From assembly GCF_902806455.1 (NCBI RefSeq), contig NZ_CADCWQ010000001.1, positions 1,736,001-1,800,000 of the forward strand: 64,000 bases of DNA. The letters run 5' to 3'. Numbering within the stretch: position 1 is the first letter of the stretch; each line of letters begins with the position of its first letter. The notes under the pieces were generated by a model that was not told where the DNA came from, did not search any database, and worked only from the letters and a program-made list of their open reading frames with translations. The stretch is from Virgibacillus doumboii. GTDB lineage: Bacteria > Bacillota > Bacilli > Bacillales > Amphibacillaceae. Positions 20,718 to 28,630 of the stretch are shown here, one piece after another. The translations under genes and the position numbers were made by a program.

Positions 20718-21125
20718 ATGAGTAAGCAAGAATTGATTCAGGATGCAATAACAATCAGAAATAAAGCATATGTCCCATACTCAAAATTTCCTGTTGGTGC
20801 AGCACTCTTAACAAAATCCGGAAAAGTATACACAGGATGTAATATCGAAAATGCTGCATACCCTGTAAGTTGCTGTGCCGAACGAGTGGCTATATTTAAA
20901 GCAATTGCAGATGGTGAAAGTGAATTTGCAGAAATGGCAGTAGTTGCTGACACGAAAAGGCCAGTACCTCCATGCGGTTCCTGCAGACAGGTTATGAGTG
21001 AGTTTTTTGGTAGCTCGATGAAATTACATTTAACCAATCTACATAACAATACAAAGACCGTTACAGTAGAAGAACTGTTACCATTTTCCTTCCAGCCGGA
21101 AGATATGGAGGAGATCCCCAAATGA
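20718..21125 (+). CDS. cdd: Cytidine deaminase
   Basis: Cdd deaminates cytidine and deoxycytidine in pyrimidine salvage. The 135-residue protein has the zinc/catalytic C53-A-E55-R and the P-C86-G-S-C89-R-Q motif of tetrameric three-cysteine enzymes, with FPVGAAL and GCNIENAAYP before them. It has its own promoter and terminator. In B. subtilis cdd lies elsewhere (near era), while ypsA occupies this place beside gpsB. Confidence 0.96.
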   Translation: MSKQELIQDAITIRNKAYVPYSKFPVGAALLTKSGKVYTGCNIENAAYPVSCCAERVAIFKAIADGESEFAEMAVVADTKRPVPPCGSCRQVMSEFFGSSMKLHLTNLHNNTKTVTVEELLPFSFQPEDMEEIPK

Positions 21126-21152
21126 AGCTGATTAATCAGCTTCATTTTTTTT
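21121..21152 (+). terminator. Terminator of cdd
   Basis: A perfect 26-base palindrome (AATGAAGCTGATT and its complement) followed by TTTTTT. It overlaps the cdd stop codon. Confidence 0.9.
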
Positions 21153-21330
21153 GACTCTTTATGTAAATTTTGTTGCTTTCTAACTCCGTAGTTGAAATAA
21201 ACTGCGACGTATTTCGGGAAAATCGAGTTGTACCTTTAGTAATGCCCCTTGACGCCACGGATGGTTTACAGGGTTAAATCTTTTTCATTACAAAAAAATT
21301 ATTGATTTACCAAGATAAAGTGAGCAAAAC

Positions 21331-21676
21331 TCAGCGGAGGGAATACACGGAGACTCCTGGGGGAGGAAAGGCTGGGCTGCTGAAAAACATATTTTGGAAA
21401 TTTATTTCCCCACTTTACTTAGTAAATTGAAGGAAAAATCGTTTGTCATTCCCCACTTAAAGATGATATTTGCTTAAAATTCGGGAAACGATTTTTATTC
21501 AATTAAAAAGATGGTAGTTTTTCAGTGACCTCGAGGAAAGGCATCGGTGAGACCACTGAGTGCGCCAGCAATTTTTTCTGCGAGGAGTGCTGCTTCTCCG
21601 AAATCACTTGCAACACGACGAGCACGAAGTGGGCTCACCAGCCGCCCCCGGAAAGCGAAGTGTATTTCCGGAGCGA
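21331..21676 (+). repeat. Intergenic GC-rich repeat, copy C, interrupted
   Basis: Same family as copies A and B. The left end is TCAGCGGAGGGAATACACGG. The right part (21543-21676) runs from GGTGAGACCACTGAGTGCG to GGAAAGCGAAGTGTATTTCC. It is split by a 160-bp element at 21373-21532, and its variable middle stem is about 50 bp longer than in copy B. Beyond this repeat, the cdd terminator and the gpsB promoter, I see nothing in the gap 21126-21970. Confidence 0.82.
21373..21532. mobile_element. 160-bp MITE-like element nested in repeat copy C
   Basis: The element is bounded by 10-bp direct repeats GAGGAAAGGC (21363-21372 and 21533-21542), which look like a target duplication. Its ends are inverted: TGGGCTGCTGAAAAAC at the left; GTTTTTCAG at 21517-21525 pairs with CTGAAAAAC. 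Inside, AAAAATCGTTT and AAACGATTTTT with flanking AATTGAA/TTCAATT form a second hairpin. It has no coding capacity, so it would need a transposase supplied in trans. Confidence 0.65.
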
Positions 21677-21822
21677 TGTTGTTGCACTCAACTTTATTCA
21701 AAGTAGTTCTCAGTTATGTCTTTCGTATTAAAAAACAACAATCCATGCGAAGATAGCCTTTATTTATGAACTATTACATTCACAGTAATAATCCTTAAAC
21801 AACAACCTTTTTTAAATGTAAT

Positions 21823-21851
21823 AAGACAAGTTCACCCAATAATGTTATACT
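21823..21851 (+). promoter_or_regulatory. Probable promoter of gpsB
   Basis: An extended -10, TGTTATACT at 21843-21851, lies 17 bases after AAGACA (21823-21828). The leader to gpsB would be about 115 bases. Confidence 0.5.
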
Positions 21852-21970
21852 AGGTACTAGATTGAATAAAATGATGCATATATTTGCCGGACAAAAATAC
21901 AATTAAAATGACAATCAATAGTCAGTCCAAAAAGTAAACAAGAATTGTAAAATACGAGGTGACTTTAAAA

Positions 21971-22270
21971 ATGAATTCAAATCGCATTCAGCTAAGCGGG
22001 AAAGATATTCTTGAAAAAGAGTTTAAAACAGCAATGCGCGGATATCACCAGGAGGAAGTTGATGAGTTTTTAGATACAGTCATACAGGATTATGAAGCAT
22101 TTCAGCAGGAGATTGAAAATTTAAGACAGGAAAACGAGCGGCTCCGAAAGCATTCAGAACAAACGAGAACAAGAACTGCGACTCCAAATCATCAAGTCAA
22201 TTATGATGTGTTGAAACGATTGTCCAACCTGGAAAAAGCAGTATTCGGGAAAAAATACGCAGATTCATAA
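21971..22270 (+). CDS. gpsB: Cell-division protein GpsB
   Basis: GpsB is a DivIVA-like membrane-associated coiled-coil protein that moves PBP1 (the ponA product, also encoded here) between the septum and the side wall. The 99-residue protein has the N-terminal [24 protein letters not shown], a coiled coil (about 35-65), and the C-terminal trimer segment [21 protein letters not shown] 21971 lies 8 bases after GAGGTGAC; a GTG in that site (21959) is rejected. It precedes rnpB as in B. subtilis. Confidence 0.95.
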   Translation: MNSNRIQLSGKDILEKEFKTAMRGYHQEEVDEFLDTVIQDYEAFQQEIENLRQENERLRKHSEQTRTRTATPNHQVNYDVLKRLSNLEKAVFGKKYADS

Positions 22271-22308
22271 ACCTATCATAATTTACCAATGATGTATTAC
22301 AGGTTATA

Positions 22309-22317
22309 TGTTATAAT
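22309..22317 (+). promoter_or_regulatory. Probable promoter of rnpB (extended -10)
   Basis: TGTTATAAT lies about 12-15 bases before the predicted 5' end of RNase P RNA. No convincing -35 is seen, which is usual for an extended -10. Confidence 0.6.
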
Positions 22318-22329
22318 GTGTAAGGCAAA

Positions 22330-22735
22330 ATGTTGAATACTCACGTAATCGCTGCATATGTAGTATGTAGAGGAAAGTCCATGCTCACACGGGCTGCGAC
22401 GCCTGTAGTGTTCGTGCTTGACGAAATCATAAGTCAAGGTAGCCATATGGTTAACGGCAGTAAAAAGTCCTAAGTCATATGATATGGATAAGTATACTTG
22501 AAAGTGCCACAGTGACGAAGCCGGATTGGAAACATTCCGGGTGGAACGAGGTAAACCCCGCGAGTGAGCAACCCAAATAAAGGTAGGGGCACCCTTGACT
22601 AGGGAATTGAACCGAAAAAGGGACAAGTATTACTAAAAATACTTGTAGATAGATGATTACGACCACTGTACAAGGTTGACCACCGTTTGAGTACAATGGA
22701 ACAGAACATGGCTTACCTGAGTATTCAATGGTCTA
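22330..22735 (+). ncRNA. rnpB: RNase P RNA, class B (Bacillus type)
   Basis: The catalytic RNA that trims 5' leaders from pre-tRNAs. Conserved blocks in order: GTAATCGCTGC, GAGGAAAGTCCATGCTC, GTAGTGTTCGTGC, GAAAGTGCCACAGTGACGAAG, GGTAAACCCC, AGATAGATGAT, GATGGAACA-like (CAATGGAACAGAACATGGCTTAC). Helix P1 pairs TTGAATACTCA (22333-22343) with TGAGTATTCAA (22718-22728). Exact ends are estimated to within a few bases. Position after gpsB matches Bacillus. Confidence 0.96.
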
Positions 22736-22751
22736 TATTACGAGTAAACAC

Positions 22752-22793
22752 AAACCTTTCTGATTGTGATTCTGCAATTGGAAAGGTTTTTTT
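22752..22793 (+). terminator. Terminator after rnpB
   Basis: AAACCTTTC and GAAAGGTTT form a stem around a 20-base loop, followed by TTTT. Confidence 0.85.
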
Positions 22794-22860
22794 GTGATTC
22801 ATTTTACTATATTATGGTAAACTATAACTACTTAAATCCTGAAATGAAAGGAAATAATGT

Positions 22861-24009
22861 ATGGCACAGGAAGTAACATTAATTGCAACATCTGCTATGG
22901 GTCTTGAATCCGTAGTAGCAAATGAAATTAGACAACTCGGCTATGAAGTGGAAGTTGAAAACGGAAAGGTTGTATTCCAGGCTCCTGTTTCAGCAATTCC
23001 ACGTTGTAACTTATGGCTGCGTTCCGGTGACCGAATTAAGCTGCAGGTTGGCAAGTTTAAGGCTACTACCTTTGTTGAATTATTTGAAGCAACAAAAGCA
23101 TTACCATGGGAACAATTTATTTCAGAAGACGGGAAATTCCCCGTTTCAGGTAAATCAGTAAAATCGACATTACATAGTGTCCCGGACTGCCAGGCAATCG
23201 TAAAAAAGGCTATAGCCGAAAAACTCAAATTAAAATATGGCCTGGCAAAGAATATGCCGGAGACAGGTGCATTGTATAAAATCGAGGTGGCGATCCATAA
23301 AGACGAGGCAATATTAACACTGGATACATCCGGCACCGGTCTGCACAAAAGAGGCTATCGTGTCGGTCAGGGTGAAGCACCATTAAAAGAAACATTGGCA
23401 GCTGCATTGATTTTATTAACCAATTGGAAGCCCGAATTACCATTGATCGATCCTTTTTGCGGGTCAGGAACCATCCCGATTGAAGCAGCATTAATCGGTC
23501 AAAATATTGCGCCTGGATTTAATCGTGAATTTGCTTCGGAAAACTGGGATTTTATAAAAGCCCGTTATTGGGATGATGCTTTTGAAGAAGCTGAAGATAA
23601 AGCAAATTATGATCAAGTCCTTGACATTACCGGGTTCGATATTGATCACAAGATGATAAAAATTTCAAATGATAACGCGAAGGAAGCTGGATTAGGAGAG
23701 TTAGTTTCCTGGAAGCAAATGCAGGTTAAAGATTTATTTCTGCGTAAGGATAATGGTTACATCATTGGTAACCCTCCATACGGACAGCGCATTGGAGATC
23801 GAGAGAAAGTCAGCAGGATTTACCGGGAATTAGGGGAAGTCATGAACCAGCATCCATCATGGAGTGTATATATATTAACGGCTTTCGAAGCATTTGAAAA
23901 ACAGTACGGTAAAAAGGCTACCAAAAAACGGAAACTCTTTAATGGCTTTATCCAAACGAATTATTACCAGTACTTTGGCAAGAAACAAAAGGAGGAGTAC
24001 GGTGGATAA
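22861..24009 (+). CDS. THUMP-domain class I rRNA methyltransferase (RlmL/YpsC family)
   Basis: A 382-residue protein with an N-terminal ferredoxin-like/THUMP region (residues 1-155) and a C-terminal SAM methyltransferase. The SAM loop is DPFCGSGTIPIEAAL near 195-209 and the catalytic N6/N2 motif is NPPYGQRIG. This arrangement fits N2-guanine methylation of 23S rRNA, as for the RlmL N-terminal half. It corresponds in place and sequence to B. subtilis YpsC, after rnpB. The substrate base is inferred from the family. The stop overlaps the start of ypwA. Confidence 0.9.
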   Translation: MAQEVTLIATSAMGLESVVANEIRQLGYEVEVENGKVVFQAPVSAIPRCNLWLRSGDRIKLQVGKFKATTFVELFEATKALPWEQFISEDGKFPVSGKSVKSTLHSVPDCQAIVKKAIAEKLKLKYGLAKNMPETGALYKIEVAIHKDEAILTLDTSGTGLHKRGYRVGQGEAPLKETLAAALILLTNWKPELPLIDPFCGSGTIPIEAALIGQNIAPGFNREFASENWDFIKARYWDDAFEEAEDKANYDQVLDITGFDIDHKMIKISNDNAKEAGLGELVSWKQMQVKDLFLRKDNGYIIGNPPYGQRIGDREKVSRIYRELGEVMNQHPSWSVYILTAFEAFEKQYGKKATKKRKLFNGFIQTNYYQYFGKKQKEEYGG

Positions 24010-25501
24010 CGTGAAACAAATCGAGAAGGATTTTAAGGAATTGTTAAATGAGCAAAATGCATACCGGGAAACAATTATGCTGACCCACTGGGATCTGCGC
24101 ACGAAGATTCCAAAAAAGGGAGTGGAGCAGCGATCAGAAGCAGTCGGGTTCCTGTCTGAAAAACTTCACAAACTGGAAACATCAGAAAAAATGAAATATT
24201 TTATTGATGCTTTAAAAGGCAACACAGAAGATGAAATAATGCAGAAAACAATCGAGGAATGTGAAGAAGTTTATGAGCGGAACCATAAAATACCCAATGC
24301 TGAATTTAAAGAATATGTTATGCTGCAGTCGAAGTCGGAAGCAATATGGCAGGAAGCACGGGAAAAAGGTGACTTTGCATTATTTAAGCCGTACCTGGAA
24401 AAGTTAGCAGCATTTAACAAACGATTTGCAGAATACTGAGGTTACCAAGATAACATCTATGATGCACTTTTACATAATTATGAACCTGGTGTTACTGTTA
24501 AGACGCTTGATCATGTATTTCCTTCATTGAGAAAATCACTGACATCATTGCTTGAAAAAATTAACCAGAGCAATTCAAGGCCTGACATTGGTATTCTAAC
24601 AGGGGAGTTTCCAAAAAAAGATCAGAAAGCATTCACCCTGGAAGTATTAAAACAAATGGGGTATGACTTTTCTTCGGGACGTCTGGATGAAACGATACAT
24701 CCATTTGCAATTGCACTGAATATGGATGATGTTCGTGTAACTACACGATATGATGAAAAAGATTTTCGTATGGCTGTGTTTGGAACGATTCATGAAGGCG
24801 GGCATGCCTTATATGAACAAAATATCAGCAGGAAACTTGCAAATACGCCATTGGCAACCGGAACTTCAATGGGAATTCATGAGTCACAATCGTTATTTTG
24901 GGAGAACTTTGTTGGAAGAAGTAAAGCATTTTGGGATAAACATTATGAATTATTCAAGTCCTATGCACCAAAACGTTTTGATTCACTTCCACTGGATGCT
25001 TTTTATCGCGCGGTAAATGAAGTAAAACCATCATTGATTCGAATTGAAGCAGATGAATTAACTTATTCGCTTCATATCATGGTCCGTTATGAACTCGAGA
25101 AAGCGTTGATCAATGATGAAATAGAGGTAAAGGACTTACCTCACCTTTGGAACGAAAAAATGAACGACTATTTAGGAATAAAACCATCGAATGATAAAGA
25201 TGGAGTGTTACAGGATATACACTGGGCAGGCGGAGACTTCGGTTATTTCCCATCTTACGCATTAGGCTATATGTATGCAGCACAATTTCATAATACTTTA
25301 ACTAAAGAAATGGATTTGGAACAAGTAATCAGTAACAGTGACTTTATTCAAATCAGAGAATGGTTGACGGAAAAAATTCATCAATACGGGAAAATGAAAA
25401 AACCGCTTGATATACTGGAAGCAGTTACAAACGAAAAGTTGAATCCAGACCATCTTGTCAATTATTTAACAAAAAAATACAGCGATATTTATACGTTCTA
25501 A
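24002..25501 (+). pseudogene. ypwA: M32 (Taq-type) metallocarboxypeptidase YpwA, interrupted by an in-frame UGA
   Basis: A 500-codon frame homologous to thermostable carboxypeptidase 1. GTG 24002 follows GGAGGAG by 6 bases and overlaps the preceding gene. Codon 146 is TGA (24437-24439), where homologues have Trp (YWGYQ; here Y-stop-GYQ). The frame continues without shift to the normal end. The active site lies after the stop: HEGGH (HExxH type) in TIHEGGHALYEQ, then HESQSLFWEN, and AGGDFGYFPSYALGYMYAAQ. Everything else looks intact, so this is a recent nonsense mutation, a sequencing error, or a tolerated readthrough site. Confidence 0.88.
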
Positions 25502-25537
25502 AAAAGAACAGAGGAGTGATTCTCTGTTCTTTTTTTG
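25502..25537 (+). terminator. Terminator after ypwA
   Basis: AAAAGAACAGAG / CTCTGTTCTTTT stem with an 8-base loop and a T-run. Confidence 0.9.
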
Positions 25538-25596
25538 TCATCAATGCGTATTAATTTCAGCCAAATTATCCAAACTAAACTTAAAAAGGTGAGTAC

Positions 25597-26688
25597 ATGG
25601 CATATATATGTTCACTTGGTTTAGGTGTCCCGTCACATGAGTTGTCACAGCAGACAATCAAAGAATTAGTAAAGAATATTTTTACCTTCTCTGATAGACA
25701 ACTAACCAGGTTATTACCTGTATTTGATAATGCTTTGATAGATAAGCGACAATTTGTTGTTGAACAAAATTGGTTTAAAGAAAGTCATTCGTTTCAGGAA
25801 AAAAATGACTTGTATCATTCACACGCTAAAGAATATTCATTGCAGGCAATCGATGAATGCCTGACAAACAAGCAGTTTCTGACACAAAATGTTCCGTATG
25901 AAGCGATTGATATGATTATTTTTGTTTCAAGCACAGGTATATCCACTCCCTCAATGGATACATATTTAATGAATGAACGGAACTTCAGGGAAGATATTAC
26001 CCGAATGCCATTATGGGGACTTGGTTGTGCAGGTGGAGCCATTGGTTTATCTCGTGCATATGATTGGCTTAAGGCACACCCGGATAAAACTGTGCTGTTA
26101 GTTTGTTGCGAACTCTGCAGTCTTACGTTCCAAAAAGATGACATCCAAAAAAGTAATTTGATTGGAACGGCTCTTTTCGGGGACGGAATAAGTGCTGCAT
26201 TGCTGGCAGGGGAGGAATCACAATACCTTTCCCATTGCAGGCAATCTATCCCCCGAATAACCCGAACAAGTTCTTCCACAAAGAAAAACAGTAATGCAAT
26301 TATGGGTTGGAATGTCAGCAATAATGGGTTGGAAGTTATATTTTCAAAGAGTATTCCTTCGCTTGTACGGAGCTTTTGGGATCGGCATATCGAGGAGTTT
26401 ATGAATCAAAACCGATTAACCACTGGTAATGTACATTCTTTCATTGCACATCCCGGAGGTAAGAAGGTACTGGAAGCAATGGAGGAAGTACTGAAAGTCC
26501 CCAGTGAAAAATTCAAACATTCATATGGTGTTTTAAAAAATCATGGGAACATGTCGTCATCAACAGTACTTTATGTTCTTTATGAATGGATGCGGGAAGA
26601 CATGCCGGAACAGGAAGTAAGTATATTATCAGCGTTGGGCCCGGGGTTCAGCTCGGAATTACTGTTAATGGAGTGGGATAAAAGATGA
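25597..26688 (+). CDS. bpsA: Type III polyketide synthase (BpsA-like)
   Basis: A chalcone-synthase-fold enzyme that, in B. subtilis, condenses long-chain acyl-CoA with malonyl-CoA to alkylpyrones. The 363-residue protein has the Cys-His-Asn triad at C144 (GLGCAGGA), H285 (AHPGGKK) and N318 (NHGNMSS). ATG 25597 follows AAGGTG. bpsB overlaps its stop by 4 bases, so the two are co-translated. Products are probably long-chain triketide/tetraketide pyrones for the membrane; chain length cannot be read from sequence. Confidence 0.93.
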   Translation: MAYICSLGLGVPSHELSQQTIKELVKNIFTFSDRQLTRLLPVFDNALIDKRQFVVEQNWFKESHSFQEKNDLYHSHAKEYSLQAIDECLTNKQFLTQNVPYEAIDMIIFVSSTGISTPSMDTYLMNERNFREDITRMPLWGLGCAGGAIGLSRAYDWLKAHPDKTVLLVCCELCSLTFQKDDIQKSNLIGTALFGDGISAALLAGEESQYLSHCRQSIPRITRTSSSTKKNSNAIMGWNVSNNGLEVIFSKSIPSLVRSFWDRHIEEFMNQNRLTTGNVHSFIAHPGGKKVLEAMEEVLKVPSEKFKHSYGVLKNHGNMSSSTVLYVLYEWMREDMPEQEVSILSALGPGFSSELLLMEWDKR

Positions 26689-27197
26689 CAACCTGGATGT
26701 GGCTGTTTATTATTGCAGTTATCGCACAGAGGCTTGCTGAGTTATACATTGCCAAACGCAATGAAGTTTGGATGAAGAGCAAGGGTGGGATTGAGAAAGG
26801 TGAGAAGCATTATAAATTGTTTATTCTTCTCCATTGTTTATTTTTCACGTCGATGATTTTAGAGGCCACGTTGTATGATCACTCTTATGCAGGGCTAAAT
26901 TATTTTTTGCTTTCTATCTTTGTTTTATCACAAATTGGAAGGATCTGGTGCATCCAGACGTTAGGAAAGTTCTGGAATACCAAAGTAATCGTATTACCAG
27001 GCGTGGCATTAATCAAAAAAGGACCATACAAATATGTAAAACATCCGAATTATATAATTGTTGCTGCTGAACTGTTTGTTATTCCATTTCTTATTGGTGC
27101 ACCTATTACTGGAATGATTTTCCCGGTTCTTCATTTACTGTTGTTAAAAATACGAATTCCAAGCGAGGAAAAAGCTCTTACAAAAGCTACTCCATAA
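26685..27197 (+). CDS. bpsB: Alkylpyrone O-methyltransferase (ICMT family, BpsB/YpbQ-like)
   Basis: A 170-residue integral membrane protein of the isoprenylcysteine carboxyl methyltransferase family, with about four membrane segments. The SAM-binding signature is near the C-terminus: GPYKYVKHPNYI, then the RIPSEEKAL segment. In B. subtilis the ypbQ product methylates BpsA-made alkylpyrones; the ATGA overlap with bpsA supports that role here. It ends at a terminator shared with the convergent transporter gene. Confidence 0.9.
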   Translation: MTTWMWLFIIAVIAQRLAELYIAKRNEVWMKSKGGIEKGEKHYKLFILLHCLFFTSMILEATLYDHSYAGLNYFLLSIFVLSQIGRIWCIQTLGKFWNTKVIVLPGVALIKKGPYKYVKHPNYIIVAAELFVIPFLIGAPITGMIFPVLHLLLLKIRIPSEEKALTKATP

Positions 27198-27198
27198 T

Positions 27199-27230
27199 AA
27201 AACGAGGCCGTCCCTGGACAGCCTCGTTTT
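27199..27230. terminator. Bidirectional terminator between bpsB and the queuosine precursor transporter
   Basis: AAAACGAGGC / GCCTCGTTTT stem with a 12-base loop. The sequence is symmetrical and could end both convergent transcripts. Confidence 0.85.
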
Positions 27231-27232
27231 GA

Positions 27233-27907
27233 TTATTTTTTATGAAAATGTTTAGCAATATACATAAATGGCGTATCAATTATTGCAACAATAAATTTAA
27301 TTACATATGTCGTAAAGAAAATTTCGATCCATACAGAAGTAGGATATTCTCCGTAAAATGCTATTGTACAAAATACTGCTGTATCCAACAGTTGACTAAT
27401 CATTGTACTGCCATTGTTACGCAGCCATAAAAATTTGTCTGATGGAAACATTTTACGTAATTTATCATAAATCCATACGTCAAAATACTGGCTGACAGCA
27501 TAAGCCGCCAAACTTCCCAAAGCTACACGGGGTATAATCCCGAATAATGTTGCGAGTGATTCATGCGCAATATCATCTGCTCCCGGATTGAACACGAGTG
27601 CGATTTGCATCATGACAGTCATGGCGATTAGTGTGGAAAAACCTATCCAAACGGCTCTTTTGGCATCTGTTTTACCATATTTTTCGTTTAAAATATCTGT
27701 TGCAAGGTATGCTGTTCCGTAAATGATATTTCCCAATGTTGCGGTAAGACCAAATAGTTCAACCGTTTTAAGCACCTGAATATTTGCGATAACAGTAGCC
27801 ATACCAATCCAAACGAACAGCCCCATTTTCCCAAACATCCGGTAGAAAGCCAGTAATAGTGCAAAATTTACCAATGCAAATAAAATCCAAATTACTTCAT
27901 TTGGCAT
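27233..27907 (-). CDS. ypdP: Queuosine precursor transporter (YhhQ/YpdP family)
   Basis: A 224-residue membrane protein with about six helices, of the family that imports queuosine precursors (preQ0/preQ1/queuine). Typical segments are GNIIYGTAYLATDILNEKYG, PRVALGSLAAYAVSQYFDV and NNGSTMISQLLDTAVF. A preQ1 riboswitch lies directly upstream and covers the ribosome site, which supports the substrate. No other queuosine genes are in the window. Confidence 0.93.
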   Translation of the reverse strand: MPNEVIWILFALVNFALLLAFYRMFGKMGLFVWIGMATVIANIQVLKTVELFGLTATLGNIIYGTAYLATDILNEKYGKTDAKRAVWIGFSTLIAMTVMMQIALVFNPGADDIAHESLATLFGIIPRVALGSLAAYAVSQYFDVWIYDKLRKMFPSDKFLWLRNNGSTMISQLLDTAVFCTIAFYGEYPTSVWIEIFFTTYVIKFIVAIIDTPFMYIAKHFHKK

Positions 27908-27916
27908 TTTGAAAAT

Positions 27917-27957
27917 CCCTCCTTAGTTTTGATAACGCGGGAGTTTGCGAACCGCGT
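27917..27957 (-). promoter_or_regulatory. PreQ1-I riboswitch, translational type
   Basis: On the minus strand: stem ACGCGG..CCGCGT enclosing the loop TTCGCAAACTC, then an A-rich segment, then CTAAGGAGG. This is the preQ1-I H-type pseudoknot layout. The 3' pairing segment CTAAGGAGG contains the Shine-Dalgarno of the transporter gene, so ligand binding should block translation. It starts 10 bases before the ATG. Confidence 0.88.
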
Positions 27958-28014
27958 AAAGCAACAAAATTAATTATACGTATACGTATTACGAAAAGCA
28001 AGAAACTTTTACAT

Positions 28015-28049
28015 CAAAAAAAGCGGTAATCCACTTGAGATTACCGCTT
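28015..28049 (-). terminator. Terminator of the cold-shock gene
   Basis: On the minus strand AAGCGGTAATC / GATTACCGCTT with a 7-base loop, followed by a T-run. Confidence 0.9.
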
Positions 28050-28072
28050 ATATATATGATAGTAATTTTTGG

Positions 28073-28273
28073 TTATTTTTTAACAACGTTTGCAGCTTGC
28101 GGGCCACGCTCGCCTTCTACAATTTCAAAGTCAACTTCTTGTCCTTCTTCTAAAGACTTGAAGCCTTCTTCCTGGATTGCAGAATAATGTACGAATACAT
28201 CATTTCCTTCTTCAACCTGAATAAAGCCATAACCTTTTTCTGCGTTGAACCATTTTACTACTCCGTTTTCCAT
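28073..28273 (-). CDS. Cold-shock protein (CspA/CspB family)
   Basis: A 66-residue single OB-fold RNA/ssDNA-binding protein. RNP1 is KGYGFI and RNP2 is VFVHY; the N-terminus [16 protein letters not shown] and C-terminal [10 protein letters not shown] are typical. Bacillus has several paralogues (CspB/C/D) that cannot be told apart here, so no symbol is given. It has a strong TAGGAGG site, its own SigA promoter, a leader of about 160 bases, and its own terminator. Confidence 0.95.
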   Translation of the reverse strand: MENGVVKWFNAEKGYGFIQVEEGNDVFVHYSAIQEEGFKSLEEGQEVDFEIVEGERGPQAANVVKK

Positions 28274-28431
28274 GTTAAATAATCCTCCTAAAAACTTTCA
28301 CGTAAAACGTGTTAATACAAAGCAGATAAATGAATATCAAAAAACAACTTCGTATAGAAGGGCAGGATCACTATCACATCCACTTCTATAGAAGTTGCCT
28401 GTCATTAATGATTCCATACATCTTCTTTGCT
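28274..28431 (-). promoter_or_regulatory. Long 5' leader of the cold-shock mRNA
   Basis: About 158 bases lie between the predicted transcription start and the ATG. It contains an inverted repeat (AACTTCTATAGAAG with a second CTTCTATACGAAGTT arm) and an ACGTTTTACGTGAAAG segment near the gene. Long structured leaders are typical of cold-shock mRNAs, where they control stability and translation with temperature. The role here is inference. Confidence 0.45.
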
Positions 28432-28438
28432 TGTGTCT

Positions 28439-28467
28439 AATATAGCTTATTTTAGGCTTCCAGTCAA
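28439..28467 (-). promoter_or_regulatory. SigA promoter of the cold-shock gene
   Basis: On the minus strand TTGACT, a 17-base spacer and TATATT, near consensus in both boxes. Confidence 0.75.
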
Positions 28468-28538
28468 GAAATTGTCTTTATAAATTTGTTATTTTTTACC
28501 GAATTCATAATACGCTTTAAAAAAACACACGATTTACC

Positions 28539-28552
28539 TGAAAGCGCTTTAA
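28539..28552. promoter_or_regulatory. Candidate CcpA (cre) site upstream of fhs
   Basis: TGAAAGCGCTTTAA agrees with TGWAANCGNTNWCA at all but one position, and does so on either strand. It lies about 80 bp before the fhs start, between the fhs and cold-shock promoters. With the cold-shock leader and promoter it accounts for the 357-bp gene-free stretch 28274-28630. Confidence 0.5.
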
Positions 28553-28630
28553 AAGTTGTCCAAAATTTATGTAAAATAATTGATAAATAAGTTAAACTGT
28601 AATTAGCTGAAAATAGGGGGTTATTTTTAT

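Noticed and set aside
20738..21145. A 135-residue open frame antisense to cdd
   Set aside because: It mirrors the cdd codons and its start lies in the cdd terminator region.
24437..24439. UGA as a selenocysteine codon in ypwA
   Set aside because: Homologues have Trp there, the enzyme family uses zinc without selenium, and no SECIS-like hairpin is apparent just after the codon.
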